From Gordionus sp. m RMFG-2023 (taxonomy: Eukaryota; Nematomorpha; Gordioida; Chordodea; Parachordodidae): a stretch of 64,000 nucleotides of DNA. The notes beneath the pieces are model-generated. The model worked only from the letters and a program-made list of their open reading frames with translations. It had not been told where the DNA came from and made no database searches. Position numbers and translations under genes: made by a program. The stretch is from contig NC_088777.1 in assembly GCF_954871325.1 (NCBI RefSeq), positions 33,271,366 through 33,335,365 on the forward strand, written 5' to 3'. Shown here piece by piece: positions 28,401 through 36,129 of the stretch. The first letter of the stretch is position 1. Every line of letters starts with the position of its first letter.

Positions 28401-31400
28401 AATTCGATTTTAAACTTATTATTGTCCTATTTAAATTCCTTTTTGTTTTGAGGTCTATGACATAGACTAGTATTTTCCACCAATATCCATAACAATAACA
28501 ACTTTAAATCTAGTACTATCCATCCTTGTAATGTGTTGCATACTTTCTTTAATAAGCCTATTTATTAACTTAAAAGTATTGTTGGTAATTGTGTGTGATG
28601 CCTATATCTAGTGTTGTTAATCGACTAAATTTAGTCGACTAACAGACGACTAACTAATAGTTTTAGTCGAAAAATTAGACTAAAAACTTTAGCAACTAAA
28701 TTAGTCTATCAGTCGACTATTAAAACGACTTATATAGTCGACTAAAACGACTAATATAGTCGACTAAAACGACTAATATAGTCGACTAAAACGACTAATA
28801 TATTCGACTAAAACGACTAATATAGTCGACTAAAACGACTAATATAGTCGACTAAAACGACTAATTTAGTCGACTAAAAGAACTAATTAAGTCGACTAAA
28901 AGAACTAATTAAGTCGACTAAAAGAACTAATTAAGTCTAAATTAAGTCATAATCATTATTTTTGAACTTTTTTTAAATTTTTTAGGTAAAAATATATGTT
29001 TGTAAAGATGTAAAAATAAAATTTCAGTGAAGATCTATCATCATAGAAAAATATTAATTATCAAAATCGTTATTTTTGAAAAGTAAATAGGTAAAAATAT
29101 ATATTGTAAATGTGTTAAAATAAAATTTAGTGAAGATGTACCATAGAAGAGTGACAATTGTCATAATCGTTATTTTTTAACTTTTTTTAAAGTAAATAAA
29201 AAATATATATTGTAAAGATGTTAAAATAAAATTTCAGTGAAGATGTACTATAGAAAAGTGACAATTGTCATAATCGTTATTTTTTAACTTTTTTGAATTT
29301 TTTTAAAGTAAAAAGGTAAAAATATATATTGTAAAGATGTTAAAATAAAATTTCAGGGAAGATATACCATAGAAAAGTGACAGTTGTCATAATCGTTATT
29401 TTTTAACTTTTTTAAAGTAAATAGGTAAAAATTATATATTGTAAAGATGTTAAAATAAAATTTCAGTGAAGATGTACCATTCCCCGAATACTACGGTGCT
29501 CCCTTGGCCGATTACATAATCCATCAAAGAGGAAGGAACAAAAAGGATAATTCAGAATTAAAATCTAAAATTATACAGCTACTAAAACATAATAATGGAT
29601 TGACGATAAAAAATATAGTGGAAAATTTACCACCTCATCTCAAAATGAGTGATTCGGGAATATCTAGATGCCTTAAATCAATGGGATGGAGCAGGAATGG
29701 GTTGGAAAAGAACCCGATAGACGGAATTCCCCGAATGATATAAATATTCGTAAAGAATATTGCCTAAATATGATGAACGTGCCATTTCAAAATATATTCT
29801 ATTTAGATGAAACAGGCTTCAATTCCCATGTCATTTCCCACTATGGATGGGCACCTCTGGGTAAGAGGCCATCCGTCAAACTCCCTTCTTCAAAGGGGAA
29901 AAACGTATCGGTTTTATGCACCATAGGAATTAATGGTTTCAAAAAATACATTATTATAGACGGGGCATTTACATCAATAAATTTGGATGATATCATACAT
30001 TTTACCGTTGAATTCGCTAATAATAATGGATAATGCGCCCATTTACCGAGCTCATATAATAACAAAAAACTATCAAAATATAGTAAATCTTCCACCCTAT
30101 TCCCCTCAATTAAACCCCTTTAGAATTTTTTTGGCGTTTTGAAAAATCAGTATCGTTCTATATATCCCAAACCCAATAACAGAATTCATATAATTGAGGC
30201 TATTACTAGCCTATTACTTAATTTCACTAATTTCAATTTCACAGCCTTCTATTCACATACGATACGATATATCGAAGAGGGAATCCGATCTATTCCTTTA
30301 AACAATTAATTTAATAAATGATTACACTAGATTATTTTTTCGTTATATTATGTGCAATACAAATAGAAAAATAAATATTTTTTGATCTTTTATTATGTAA
30401 ATAAAATATACATTAAATAAAGATTTCACAAGTCATTTTCGAAACTTTAATATAAGAAAGGTAAATTTGATAGAAAATAAAATAAACAATGAAGAAATAA
30501 GTTAAAATGATCATATGAAAAAAGTTTTATAAAAAGTTTCGGGATAATATTATATTTTATTTATTTTGTTATTTTTTTATAATTTTTATTTTTTTAATAT
30601 TAATTTAATTGTTTATATTTTTAATAATAATTTTTCTCCAAGATAAAAAAAATAAATAACTTTAAATATTTTTATTCTTATAATTATCGTTTAGCTGGCA
30701 CCAAAGGGGAGGGGAATAATTTTATTTTTTTGGATAAAATTCATTGTTTTTTTAAAAAAAAAAATTTTACCAAGGCGGGGGGGAGGAGGGGGTATTTTTA
30801 TTTTAAGAAAAGAAAAGATATTAATTTTTAGAATATACTGATATAATAAAAAGATTAATTTTAAGAATAATATTGTAATTGTAAAATTTTAAATCATGAT
30901 TTAAATCAGAGACCTTTAGAGGTACCATTTGCAAGGTCCTGCTGGATTTTTTAAAAAAATTGGATTTGGGCTGGGTGGGGCCGAATATTTTTTAAGAAAA
31001 TTCGGGCCGAGTCGGGTGGGCCTTAGAAATTTTTAATATAAATTTATCAATTTTATATGATTAATTTTTTATGTAAAATATAAATATTTTATTTTATTTA
31101 TAGAAACTAGATACCATATAATAAATATCGTTTAATTAGAGAAATTATATAAATCAATTTCTGTATTTAAATTAATTAGAGCCGGGCCGGTAAATTTTTT
31201 AAAAAAAAATTTCGTTTCGTCTGGGTAAACTTTTTTAAAAATATTTCGGGCCGGGCCTGAAAAATTAGGCCCGATGCAGATCACTAATTCAAAGCTATTA
31301 TTTGAATATTTTGTTATACAATATTATAACCTTCTTATAGCAATTATATTGAAGTCAATATAATTGAATAATATTAGAAGTTAAATTACATAATTATAAA

Positions 31401-33952
31401 ATAGTATAGGGGAGACTAGGGTTAGGTAAACCCCGGGGCTTGGAAAACCATTTAATCTCATTTTAAAATTAAATAAACCAGAAGGTTAAAATTTTATCCT
31501 AATATAGTTTTCATTAATAAATGATTGCTAAAATTTTTATTTAGACATAAAATTTTGTGAAATTTTCAAAAGATTTTTACATGACAGAATTTTAATTTTT
31601 ATTAAATATAATAATTTATATATTTTAAATTTTATTGAAAAGTTTATAAACTCTTCTATTAATTGAATAAGTTTTATGAGTATTTATGAAATCTAGATAT
31701 TATTTCAATCATGATTTGTCAATTTAAAGCTAGCGAGGTTTGCGAAACCATACACGTCAATTGTGGCAGTTAATAATAACGGGCGTAGACTAAAGTCAGC
31801 TCGTTTCAGCAAAAAAGTTGAAAAATAAATATTATGACAATTGTCATTTTTCTATGGTACATCTTCACTGTAATTTTATTTTAACATCTTTACAATATAT
31901 ATTTTTACCTATTTACTTTAAAAAAATTAAAAAAAGTTAAAAAATAACGATTATGACAATTGTCATTTTTCTATGGTACATCTTCACTGAAATTTTATTT
32001 TAACATCTTTACAATATATATTTTTACCTATTAACTTTAAAAAAATTTAAAAAAGTTAAAAAATAACGATTATGACAATTGTCATTTTTCCATGGTAAAT
32101 CGTCACTGAAATTTTATTTTAACATCTTTGCAATATATATTTTTACCTATATGCTTTAAAAAAATTTAAAAGGTTAAAAAATAACGACTATGACAATTGT
32201 CACTTTTCTATGGCTTCACTGAAATTTTATTTTAACATCTTTATAGAATATATATTTTTACGTATTTGCTTTGAAAAAATTCAAAAAAGTTCAAAAATAA
32301 CGATTATGACAATTGTCACTTTTCTATGGTAAATCTTAACATAAATTCTAACTTAATATGTTTACAATATATATTTTTACCTATATGCTGACTAAATAGA
32401 TCAACTTAGTCGACTAAATTAGTCGTTTTAGTTGACTATATTAGTCTTTTTAGTTGACTATATTAGTTGTTTTAGTTGCGCTAAAGTTTTTAGTCAATTT
32501 CCATGACCTATGACTATTAGTCGTAGTCAAAGAACTTGACTAATTAACAACACTACCTATATCTCTCAAATCTTCTATTGTTCATAAATAACTCATTTCT
32601 AAAATAAATTATAAATTGTGGGAAAAGTGTATGGCATCTTTATGAATAAACAACTTGGAAGGCTTGTTAAATATATCTTAGTTCTGATTGTTAAAGTTTA
32701 TTGCTGCCTTCATTTAAAAAGGTTGAATAAATAAATAGCAAATATTACACAGATATTTAAAATAGTTACATCACAAAAAGAATTTTAATAACATAACAAA
32801 CACTTTTAAAAACATATCAAAAATATAAATATAAAAATCATAGCATTTAAAAAAAACTTAGTATTTAAATAATAAACAGTGAACATTAATAGACATAGCA
32901 ATTCAATAAAGAATCAAATTCAATAAAAAACATAACATGCAAATTTTACCATATCTCATTGAAAAAAAGGCATACATTTATAGACACAAAAACAAACCCT
33001 GTATTATATTCATATAAATATAATGTTAAAGGGTATTTCATTAAATATTAAAATTTCAGGAGTGTTAAGTTATGTATATGCAGTGTGGCATTAGTTGTAA
33101 TGTAAGATTTATTGTAACTTGCTTATAATAAATTATTATTTTAAACAAAAGGAAATGGTAAGTATATAATATTATGTTGTTACTACTGCAAGATCTTGAA
33201 ATTATGTTGTTAAATGGTTCGATTTTGACAATTTTAAACTAAGCATAATTATTTTTTTGTCTAAAATATTGGGAGAGCCATTTTTAATGTGAGGACTTGT
33301 AAGTGGCATTTTAAAGAATTTTAAGAGACAGCATTCTTAATCATATTTTAAGAGTAATGTGATAAAAAAAAACATGTTTCTAATCATTAATATATATTTT
33401 TATACAATCTTATGTTTGCCCAATAATATTGTTTTATATTAAACTATGGATATTTTTGAAGATGGTCCTATGTACTCCAGCTTTTATGTAATGATAGTCA
33501 ACTTATAAATATATTTATGCAAAAAAAACATTTTTTTTTAAAATGTAACTTATAAGGTCTTGCCATATGGATAATTATTATTTAAATTTATCATTTAATG
33601 TATTTTCTATTATCAGCATATATATCTTTTAATTATATATATATATATTATATATAATATTACCAATCAAATGCCATATTTTTCTTTGCCCATATTTTGA
33701 GTTGATAAATGTTTCATCTGATTCAATACCTACAAATAATGTTGATATTCCATCAGCTAATTGTCCAATCAATAATGAATAACCAGAGTAGGTATTACTC
33801 AAACATATAACATATTGAAAATATACCAAAAGATATGTAAACCACATACATGAACATAGATCATTAAAGAAATGGCCACAGGCAAAAGATAATTTGGTAG
33901 CTAACTTTAATTCACCATATCCGGATCGAAATTGATTATATAATTGAGTCAT
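1270..33952 (-). CDS. MFSD12-like major facilitator transporter, 7 exons, 3' end outside window
   Basis: Coding exons on the minus strand: 33952..33664, 18325..18034, 5075..4894, 4708..4422, 4103..4011, 3785..3693, 1437..1270. Their lengths (289, 292, 182, 287, 93, 93, 168) keep one frame throughout and give 468 codons, with GT and AG at every junction. Collinear matches to the remembered human MFSD12 protein include GHFFNDLCSCMWFTYLL, KYGQRKIWHLIG, QFGWACVQISHLSLIP, IALIPLVIYISGF and SLTADLIG. The family (GPH/MFS, 12 membrane segments) acts in lysosome-related organelles; mammalian MFSD12 imports cysteine, so this substrate is an inference here. The last membrane segments lie left of base 1. 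Introns 1 and 2 (15338 and 12958 bp) are filled with transposons; the others are 185-318 bp, except intron 6, which holds a 2-kb hAT element. Start chosen as the first Met after an in-frame stop. Exon 3/4 junctions are the least certain. Confidence 0.88.
1608..3609. mobile_element. hAT-type non-autonomous element, 2.0 kb, in intron 6
   Basis: Left end CAGTGGTGTATTGCTT and right end (reverse strand) CAGGGGTGTATGCGAGC, with an exact 8-bp duplication GTTTTAAC at 1600-1607 and 3610-3617. The interior is AT-rich with a few short GC-rich stretches (near 2470, 2800, 3160) and no coding capacity I can support. It accounts for about 2.0 of the 2.26 kb of MFSD12-like intron 6. Confidence 0.86.
3693..3785 (-). 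CDS. MFSD12-like gene, exon 6
   Basis: A 93-bp exon flanked by TTTGTAG and GTATTT. It reads IALIPLVIYISGFVTALCMK, then RLNILLGRK, aligning with IATIPLVMYLSGF and KCIGRN of MFSD12. Phase 0 at both ends. Intron 6 below it holds the hAT element at 1608-3609; without that insert the intron would be about 245 bp. Confidence 0.86.
4011..4103 (-). CDS. MFSD12-like gene, exon 5
   Basis: A 93-bp exon flanked by TTTCACAG and GTAAGT. It reads AVYMLTRLSSNISMVYIPLY, aligning with LYMTTRLIVNLSQTYMAMYL of MFSD12. Phase 0 at both ends. Confidence 0.86.
4422..4708 (-). CDS. MFSD12-like gene, exon 4 (membrane segment and central cytosolic loop)
   Basis: Opens with a hydrophobic run (VIGLGIISSLIFHL) matching the segment before the central loop of MFSD12. 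A 55-60 residue Ser/Asp/Lys-rich loop follows, then WRGWLKIRLFYQ, equivalent to WKHWLREPAFYQ in the human protein. Donor CAG/GTCGTT is in phase 0. The acceptor could be seven bases further upstream. Confidence 0.8.
4894..5075 (-). CDS. MFSD12-like gene, exon 3
   Basis: Starts after TTTTTTACAG; the first base completes the Arg codon left by exon 2. It reads YAFSVSAYILTYTISWYFLH, equivalent to the membrane segment after the ELTxxR motif in MFSD12, then a polar loop. The donor GTGAAA (phase 1) was chosen because it joins in frame to exon 4; a downstream donor is possible. Confidence 0.75.
5278..5786 (+). repeat. Left arm of a large inverted duplication (gypsy integrase tail)
   Basis: Matches, in inverse orientation, the segment near 6517-7036. 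Both arms contain the coding-like tail of a Ty3/gypsy integrase (pieces such as GRRTRGPLDFLKPKG) and then non-coding DNA ending near AAAGTAGACAC. About 730 bp separate the arms. This arm is a broken fossil copy. Confidence 0.75.
6330..6500 (+). pseudogene. CCHC zinc-knuckle fragment between the inverted arms
   Basis: The plus strand reads RRCFKCNADDHLMHQCNAG, a C-x2-C-x4-H-x4-C knuckle as found in retrotransposon gag or LINE ORF1 proteins. It belongs to neither arm, so it is a separate fragment. It is fossil debris, with the family not determined. Confidence 0.55.
6517..7036 (-). repeat. Right arm of the inverted duplication (gypsy integrase tail)
   Basis: Continuous at its upper end with the integrase region of gypsy element B. 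It pairs with 5278-5786, so it is the downstream end of B repeated in opposite orientation. Confidence 0.75.
7726..7915 (+). repeat. 5' LTR of gypsy A
   Basis: A 190-bp LTR beginning TGATAAGTA and ending GACACTACA. It corresponds to 11680-11876 with several substitutions and small length differences. Confidence 0.88.
9094..9762 (+). pseudogene. Reverse transcriptase region of gypsy A
   Basis: A 222-residue open stretch with gypsy RT landmarks: YPIPRIQDLLAKFG, RLPFGISSSPAIFQ and the catalytic CYLDDIIITG, then the thumb motif VEYLGHNIS and FLGSATYYSKFI. It is part of a broken element and is listed only as a fossil domain. Confidence 0.88.
10416..10563. mobile_element. Small hAT-type MITE inside gypsy A
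   Basis: A 148-bp unit with ends CAGAGTTGTTAAA and TTTAACAACTCTG and an exact 8-bp duplication GAGTATAG (10408-10415 and 10564-10571). The inside is mostly repeats of TCTAGATACAGATAC. The end GTTGTTAAA resembles the TAGTGTTGTTAA family elsewhere in the window. It is younger than gypsy A. Confidence 0.88.
10660..11290 (+). pseudogene. Integrase region of gypsy A
   Basis: Shows the DDE core of retroviral-type integrase: HRLHIDYAGPF at 10822-10860, then VSDNGPQFNSKEF near 11005-11040, followed by a stretch with NYRNTPGAETKQSPAEIL typical of the end of the gypsy core. Fossil. Confidence 0.85.
11680..11876 (+). repeat. 3' LTR of gypsy A
   Basis: A 197-bp LTR with the same ends as 7726-7915, followed by the TCTAC target duplication and then by resumed element B sequence. 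Confidence 0.88.
12196..13127 (-). pseudogene. Reverse transcriptase region of gypsy B
   Basis: Minus-strand pieces carry LRLCADFRVTINRW, RLPFGLSVSA, FYYMDDVLVTG and FLGIINYYHRFV, the ordered landmarks of a Ty3/gypsy RT. It is broken and listed as a fossil domain of element B. Confidence 0.85.
13961..15018. other. AT-rich DNA with a short GC-rich repeat
   Basis: No gene seen. 14927-15006 carries CGGGCCGGGC-type repeats resembling the unit that follows at 15019. Confidence 0.5.
15019..15450. repeat. GC-rich interspersed repeat (CGGGCCGGGCC family)
   Basis: Starts TAGAGATCTGCA and ends TGCAGATCACTA, so it has short terminal inverted repeats. The interior is AT-rich DNA punctuated by CGGGCCGGGCC blocks. 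The end AGGCCCGATGCAGATCACTA recurs exactly at 31286 and with changes at 62301. No coding. The TAG...CTA ends suggest a hAT-type MITE, but no exact target duplication is seen. Confidence 0.65.
15961..16314. mobile_element. Inverted-repeat MITE, about 354 bp
   Basis: The outer 50 or so bases are inverted repeats: CCAGACAGAACGTTTTTT at the left and AAAACGTTCTGTCTG at the right, with further pairing inward (GCGGTTTT/AAACTGC). Flanks TTTATTTA and TTTATATT agree at 6 of 8 positions, an eroded 8-bp duplication at best. No coding. Confidence 0.65.
16453..16655. mobile_element. TAGTGTTGTTAA-type hAT MITE, 203 bp
   Basis: Ends TAGTGTTGTTAAACGGCT and AGCCGTTTAATAACACTA with an exact 8-bp duplication CCTCTGAA (16445-16452, 16656-16663). 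The inverted repeats extend inward through AATCGGCTAACTCAATATT. Same family as 22442-22664. Confidence 0.9.
17619..17822. mobile_element. Degenerate TAGTGTTGTTAA-type MITE copy
   Basis: Same inner sequence as 16453-16655 and 22442-22664 (AACGGCAAACTCAA...GAGTTAGCCATTTT) and a right end CTTTTAACACTA, but the left terminus is eroded and no target duplication is found. An older copy. Confidence 0.7.
18034..18325 (-). CDS. MFSD12-like gene, exon 2
   Basis: Begins after TTGTAG and completes the glycine codon split with exon 1 (G/GA), then reads TICVTLSFAFIFSPP and later the family hallmark QFGWACVQISHLSLIP, ending VELTSF in phase 2 at TTTCAG/GTTCAA. Reading on past that donor gives a low-complexity Phe run. 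The true continuation YAFSVSAYILTY is in exon 3, which is why this donor was chosen. Confidence 0.88.
18373..19020. other. AT-rich intron DNA, one unexplained small frame
   Basis: A 64-codon minus-strand frame at 18373-18567 has mixed composition and could be chance. 18890-18990 holds a short palindrome-like pair (ACTATCAT / ATGATAG). Nothing else recognised. Confidence 0.35.
19020..19370. repeat. Tandem repeat of about 45-60 bp flanking the MULE unit
   Basis: Several imperfect copies of a unit containing CATAATAATTTTAAAAAATTT and a CAAGCCTGG-like core. Similar sequence with the same TCTGCAAAAAAAAATTT landmark lies beyond the other side of the MULE unit (about 26255-26470), so the MULE appears to have landed inside this repeat. 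Confidence 0.6.
19470..20000 (+). repeat. Minisatellite terminal arm of the MULE unit (left)
   Basis: About two dozen imperfect units of the form TTTATAGAGAATGATTTTA, 16-20 bp each, with variants such as TTTACAGAGAATT. It is mirrored in inverse orientation at 25700-26205. Confidence 0.88.
20110..20228 (+). repeat. Three tandem copies of a 37-39-bp unit
   Basis: Unit core GGAAAATCTACTCAATAAGA with GGATATTTAATC between copies. The same unit occurs in inverse orientation at 22763-22868 and 23241-23345, bracketing the transposase gene. It may be a nested terminal repeat or a binding array. Confidence 0.85.
20602..22061 (-). CDS. MULE transposase with FLYWCH zinc finger, two exons, unbroken
   Basis: Exon 1 is 22061..20846 and exon 2 is 20792..20602, with a 53-bp GT-AG intron (donor GTATGA, acceptor TTTTTAG) joining in frame; 468 residues. 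Residues about 5-70 form a FLYWCH-type zinc finger (YWRCVKFHLEECNGRA ... HNHVPD). The MULE catalytic domain follows: ADGTFKTCP (first Asp), IMTDFELAA (second Asp), CFFHMSQCIWRAVQ, and NNAVEGWHRSF (expected catalytic Glu). Exon 2 reads QYRERAQRVYRIVEDYYSRP and ends in a stop. It cuts and pastes Mutator-type DNA; nuclear. No stop or frame break is visible, so the gene may still be functional. It lies in MFSD12-like intron 1, same strand as the host gene. Confidence 0.87.
22166..23345. repeat. Direct duplication of about 472 bp, one copy holding a MITE
   Basis: 22166-22868 and 22871-23345 are near-identical in order. Both contain CAAGACAGACGCCGTCATAT and both end in the inverted 39-bp repeats. 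The first copy contains the hAT MITE 22442-22664 and the second does not. Confidence 0.88.
22442..22664. mobile_element. TAGTGTTGTTAA-type hAT MITE, 223 bp, with an internal empty site
   Basis: Ends TAGTGTTGTTAAACGGCTCG and CGAGCCGTTTAACAACACTA, fully inverted, with an 8-bp duplication ATTATGAT (22434-22441, 22665-22672). The paralogous stretch near 23135-23150 reads AATAATTATGATAATATT with a single ATTATGAT and no insert. Confidence 0.94.
23377..23530 (+). pseudogene. Inverted partial copy of the MULE transposase 3' end
   Basis: Plus-strand sequence encodes the transposase tail again (ERAQRVYRIVEDYYSRP through LRALSHNINLNV and stop) plus the same 3' flank as 20602-20525. Only the last 34 or so codons are present, joined directly to the 39-bp repeat arm. 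Adjacent inversion during transposition could have produced it. Confidence 0.82.
23665..23920. repeat. GC-rich interspersed repeat, second copy
   Basis: ATCTGCATGGCCCGGCC at the left and GGGCCTGTAGGTCTCTGAT at the right, with CCCGGCCCG blocks between AT-rich spacers, as in 15019-15450. Confidence 0.6.
24065..24740. repeat. Foldback repeat with a separate insert at its centre
   Basis: The left arm (AAGGTAAGGGCGATAGTTTG at about 24065) and the right arm (CAAACTATCGCCTTACC ending about 24735) are inverted over roughly 130 bp. The centre, about 24260-24598, is another AT-rich inverted-repeat segment with CCTAAAAATC/CCTAAAATTAACC motifs and TAATGTTA/AACATTA ends. The left part (23925-24060) is a diverged direct copy of 24115-24240. 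Confidence 0.65.
24810..25163. mobile_element. hAT-type MITE, 354 bp (CAGTGGCGTAGCTA ends)
   Basis: Ends CAGTGGCGTAGCTAGG and CGTAGCTACGCCACTG with an exact 8-bp duplication GGTTGGAT (24802-24809, 25164-25171). CAGTGGCGTAGC is a widespread hAT terminus. No coding. Confidence 0.93.
25700..26205 (-). repeat. Minisatellite terminal arm of the MULE unit (right)
   Basis: Units such as ATTCTCTATAAAATCATTCT, the reverse complement of the array at 19470-20000. The short frames inside it have no coding meaning. Confidence 0.88.
26223..28600. other. AT-rich intron DNA with small repeats
   Basis: Nothing gene-like. 26255-26470 repeats the flank seen at 19020-19370. 26755-26822 is tRNA-like. 27790-27900 has a short inverted, moderately GC-rich stretch. 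Confidence 0.5.
26755..26822 (+). other. tRNA-like fragment (B-box), possible SINE head
   Basis: Contains GGTTCGACTCT, a good match to the polymerase III B box, about 45 bases after an A-box-like TGGTGCATGGGTAAAGC. I cannot fold a full cloverleaf with paired acceptor and T stems, so a functional tRNA is not supported. Confidence 0.35.
28960..29482 (+). repeat. Left array of a roughly 100-bp unit
   Basis: About five copies of a unit with AAAATTTCAGTGAAGATGTA and GACAATTGTCATAATCG. The array recurs inverted at 31820-32400 and as diverged copies at 38405-38660. Confidence 0.85.
29504..30310 (+). pseudogene. Tc1/mariner (IS630-type) transposase remnant
   Basis: Plus-strand DNA transposase in pieces. 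29504-29740 is a helix-turn-helix region (GLTIKNIVENLPPHLKMSDS, then ISRCLKSMGWSR). 29686-30033 carries the first catalytic motif YLDETGFNSH and GKRPSVKLPSSKGKN. About 30030-30130 has MDNAPI and LPPYSPQLNP, the second and third catalytic motifs, in other frames. At least two frameshifts separate these pieces (near 29700 and 30020), and the reading becomes irregular after 30110. No terminal repeats of its own were identified. It lies between the arms of the hAT unit 28609-32555. Confidence 0.85.
30907..31286. repeat. GC-rich interspersed repeat, third copy
   Basis: Ends CAGAGACCT and TGCAGATCACTA; CGGGCCGAG-like blocks between AT spacers. The end AGGCCCGATGCAGATCACTA is identical to the one at 15450. 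Confidence 0.7.
31820..32400 (-). repeat. Right array of a roughly 100-bp unit
   Basis: About five to six copies of the unit at 28960-29482 in inverse orientation (TATGACAATTGTCA...CTTCACTGAAATTTTA). Confidence 0.85.
32564..33663. other. AT-rich intron 1 start of the MFSD12-like gene
   Basis: No gene. 33203-33290 is a fragment of the TAGTGTTGTTAA MITE family (GTTGTTAAATGGTTCG and an inner AAAATATTGGGAGAGCC). Confidence 0.5.
33664..33952 (-). CDS. MFSD12-like gene, exon 1
   Basis: Holds the start Met and the first two or three membrane segments. The conserved stretch around residues 25-45 (FNDLCSCMWFTYLLV) and the end NSKYGQRKIWHLIG match the amino end of the MFSD12 family. The exon ends in phase 1 at ATTG followed by GTAATA. 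A TGA lies in frame 21 bases upstream of the chosen ATG, and a short out-of-frame ATG precedes it. Confidence 0.88.
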
Positions 33953-36100
33953 GATTTGAGTATTTATTCATTTGTTAAAATAAACTAATTTTACCGAACA
34001 TATGATTTTTAAGGTAATAATGATATATAGCGTTGAAGGTTATTATTTTTTTCATGTTATTTATTGAAATCTTAGATAGCTTTGTAATTAGGGTTATGTT
34101 TTTGCCAAAGCCAACTAGGTGGTTCCTCCAAAAGTGGGATTTATAGTCAATCGTATATCTACCACGTTATTATGTTACTATGTATATAAAATAAATTTCT
34201 AAAAAAAATTGGTCGTTGTTGAGCAAGGGAACTGTCATTAATCTTTACCCATTCTTGTGTTGTTAAAAAGCTAGATTCAGATCAATTTAAAAAAAGTTTC
34301 GATTAAGATTATAGCTAAAATAACATTATGCAAGCCTAGATTTCACTCATAGTTGGCAGAAATGCTTGGACACTATTCAAATCTCGATGTTTATAAAATA
34401 TTATTTAAACTAAAAATCTTAGTCAGGACATTTTAAAAAATAGGCCCAATCAAGCTTTTTAACAACATTAACCCAGTCAACTAATATAAAAAATAAACGT
34501 ATTAAGACAACCTTTAGCAATTTATTAAATATATCTGTTAAATAATCTGATTTTGTTTGTTATACCTTATAATATAATTTTGTTTGTTGTACCTTTCGGT
34601 GAAAATTTTATATTAACATTTTTTTTATATCATAATAACATTACATTTTTTGATATCAATTTGTATCTTTATATTACATAATTGGTTATTTATTTATTGT
34701 TAAGAAAAGATATAAAAAGAAAAATTGTTTTTGGTTAAAAGAGGAAAAAATAAAATGTAAATTATAATAATAAAATAAAAGAAAAGAAAATTCTTTCTTA
34801 TTCTAATAATATATATAATAGAGAACTCTATCCAAATACATCAATAACACTTCTTTAAAAGTTAGACTCATTCAAGCGGTTTTTCCAGAAAAGAATCCAG
34901 CAAGAAATTAATAAGCCTACCTATTGCATCTCACCTAATATGGTAACTAGCCCCCAAATTTATAATTCAATTTTTTTTTTCTATATGAGGATAATTTACT
35001 TACGGTCTTTTTTAAAATTTATAATCAAACATAACATATCTCCCACATTATAATATCACTAATGCTTTATTTAAAATACTTGATATAAATACTTTTATTT
35101 TAATAATTCAGATTGTTGTATTATTTAGTTATTATTATTCAAATTGTGATAATATTCAAACAAAGATAATGTTTTATTAAAATTATTTCTTTATTATTTA
35201 AATCTTAGACTATGCAATTTAGATTAAAACGCGTGATAATTGTATATTTTTCATACTTTAAGGGTTTAACAATTCGAATTATTCCCTTTTTATTTTTCGC
35301 ATATAATTTTCTATATTTCAATTTTTTTCTTTTTAGATTTTCTTTTAAAATTTCATTTTTTAACTTTAATTTTATTATGTTTTCACTGTATAATTATTAT
35401 TGTTGTGATATTCAAATGAGTTAAAGAAAAATGAATAAAAAAGATTTATTCAGATTAGATAAAGTTCAAGATTATTTAAGTTTGTTGTTTAAACACTATG
35501 TAAATGCGTGTTTATCATGAAAAAAGAAAGATATATATATATTTTTATATAATTAGATAGTTTTCTTTTATTTTTTTTTTTGAAGAACGCACTTTTTTGA
35601 TTTTTTCATATAATTTATTAATTTTATTTACTTTTACTTTATCTTATATTAATTTAATTTTTCTCTTATAATTTTTTACTTTTATTTGATAATTAGTATT
35701 TATAGTTAACTATTATGAATAAAACTTTAAATTCTTAAAATATTTTCTCAATTACAACAATTAATATATTATTTATAATTATACAATAAAGCTATGGTTA
35801 TATATATTTAATTATTTTATTTTATTTTTCTTTAAGGGACCTTCATTTTTTACAAAAGATAATATCGGTATATTAAATATCAAAAAATGAAAACTATCTT
35901 ACACTTAAATATTTTACCGTTAATTATTATAAATGCAAAGTCTACAATTTACTTATTTAAATATTAGTTTTTCGAACGAGTTAGAAAAAAATAAATCTAT
36001 ATCTGTCAAATAGTTATGTTAAATATTTTTCAACTCCGAACTCTAGTAGGAGTAAAAAAACTGACCTGATCAAAAAATAAAATGACCCGTTTCTATCCGA
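33953..36100. other. AT-rich DNA upstream of the MFSD12-like gene
   Basis: Would contain the promoter of the minus-strand MFSD12-like gene, but no convincing TATA or initiator is separable from the background. It includes one old MITE (34255-34470). Short frames here are low-complexity Phe/Tyr/Asn runs. Confidence 0.45.
34255..34470. mobile_element. Old TAGTGTTGTTAA-type MITE copy
   Basis: Ends TTGTGTTGTTAAAAAGC and GCTTTTTAACAACATTA. Flanks ACCCATTC and ACCCAGTC (7 of 8 identical) look like an aged 8-bp duplication. The interior shares the CAAGCCT...GGACA...ATCTCGA order with 22442-22664. Confidence 0.72.
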
Positions 36101-36129
36101 TATAAAAGGCCGCAATCAACAAACGATAT

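Larger units (their letters stand above)
28609..32555. mobile_element. Large TAGTGTTGTTAA-type hAT unit with satellite arms
   Basis: Ends TAGTGTTGTTAATCGACT and AATTAACAACACTA with an exact 8-bp duplication CCTATATC (28601-28608, 32556-32563). Next inward are AGTCGACTAAAACGACTA repeats, then arrays of a roughly 100-bp unit containing GACAATTGTCATAATCG on the left (28960-29482) and inverted on the right (31820-32400). The centre holds a Tc1/IS630-type transposase remnant and a GC-rich repeat. No hAT transposase is inside, so it must have moved in trans. Confidence 0.86.

Noticed and set aside
28730-28930. CRISPR-like array (regular AGTCGACTAAAACGACTA repeats)
   Set aside because: No unique spacers; it is a short tandem repeat inside a eukaryotic hAT unit.
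35212-35424. 70-residue Phe/Tyr-rich frame
   Set aside because: Low-complexity AT-rich background; no motif or splice context.
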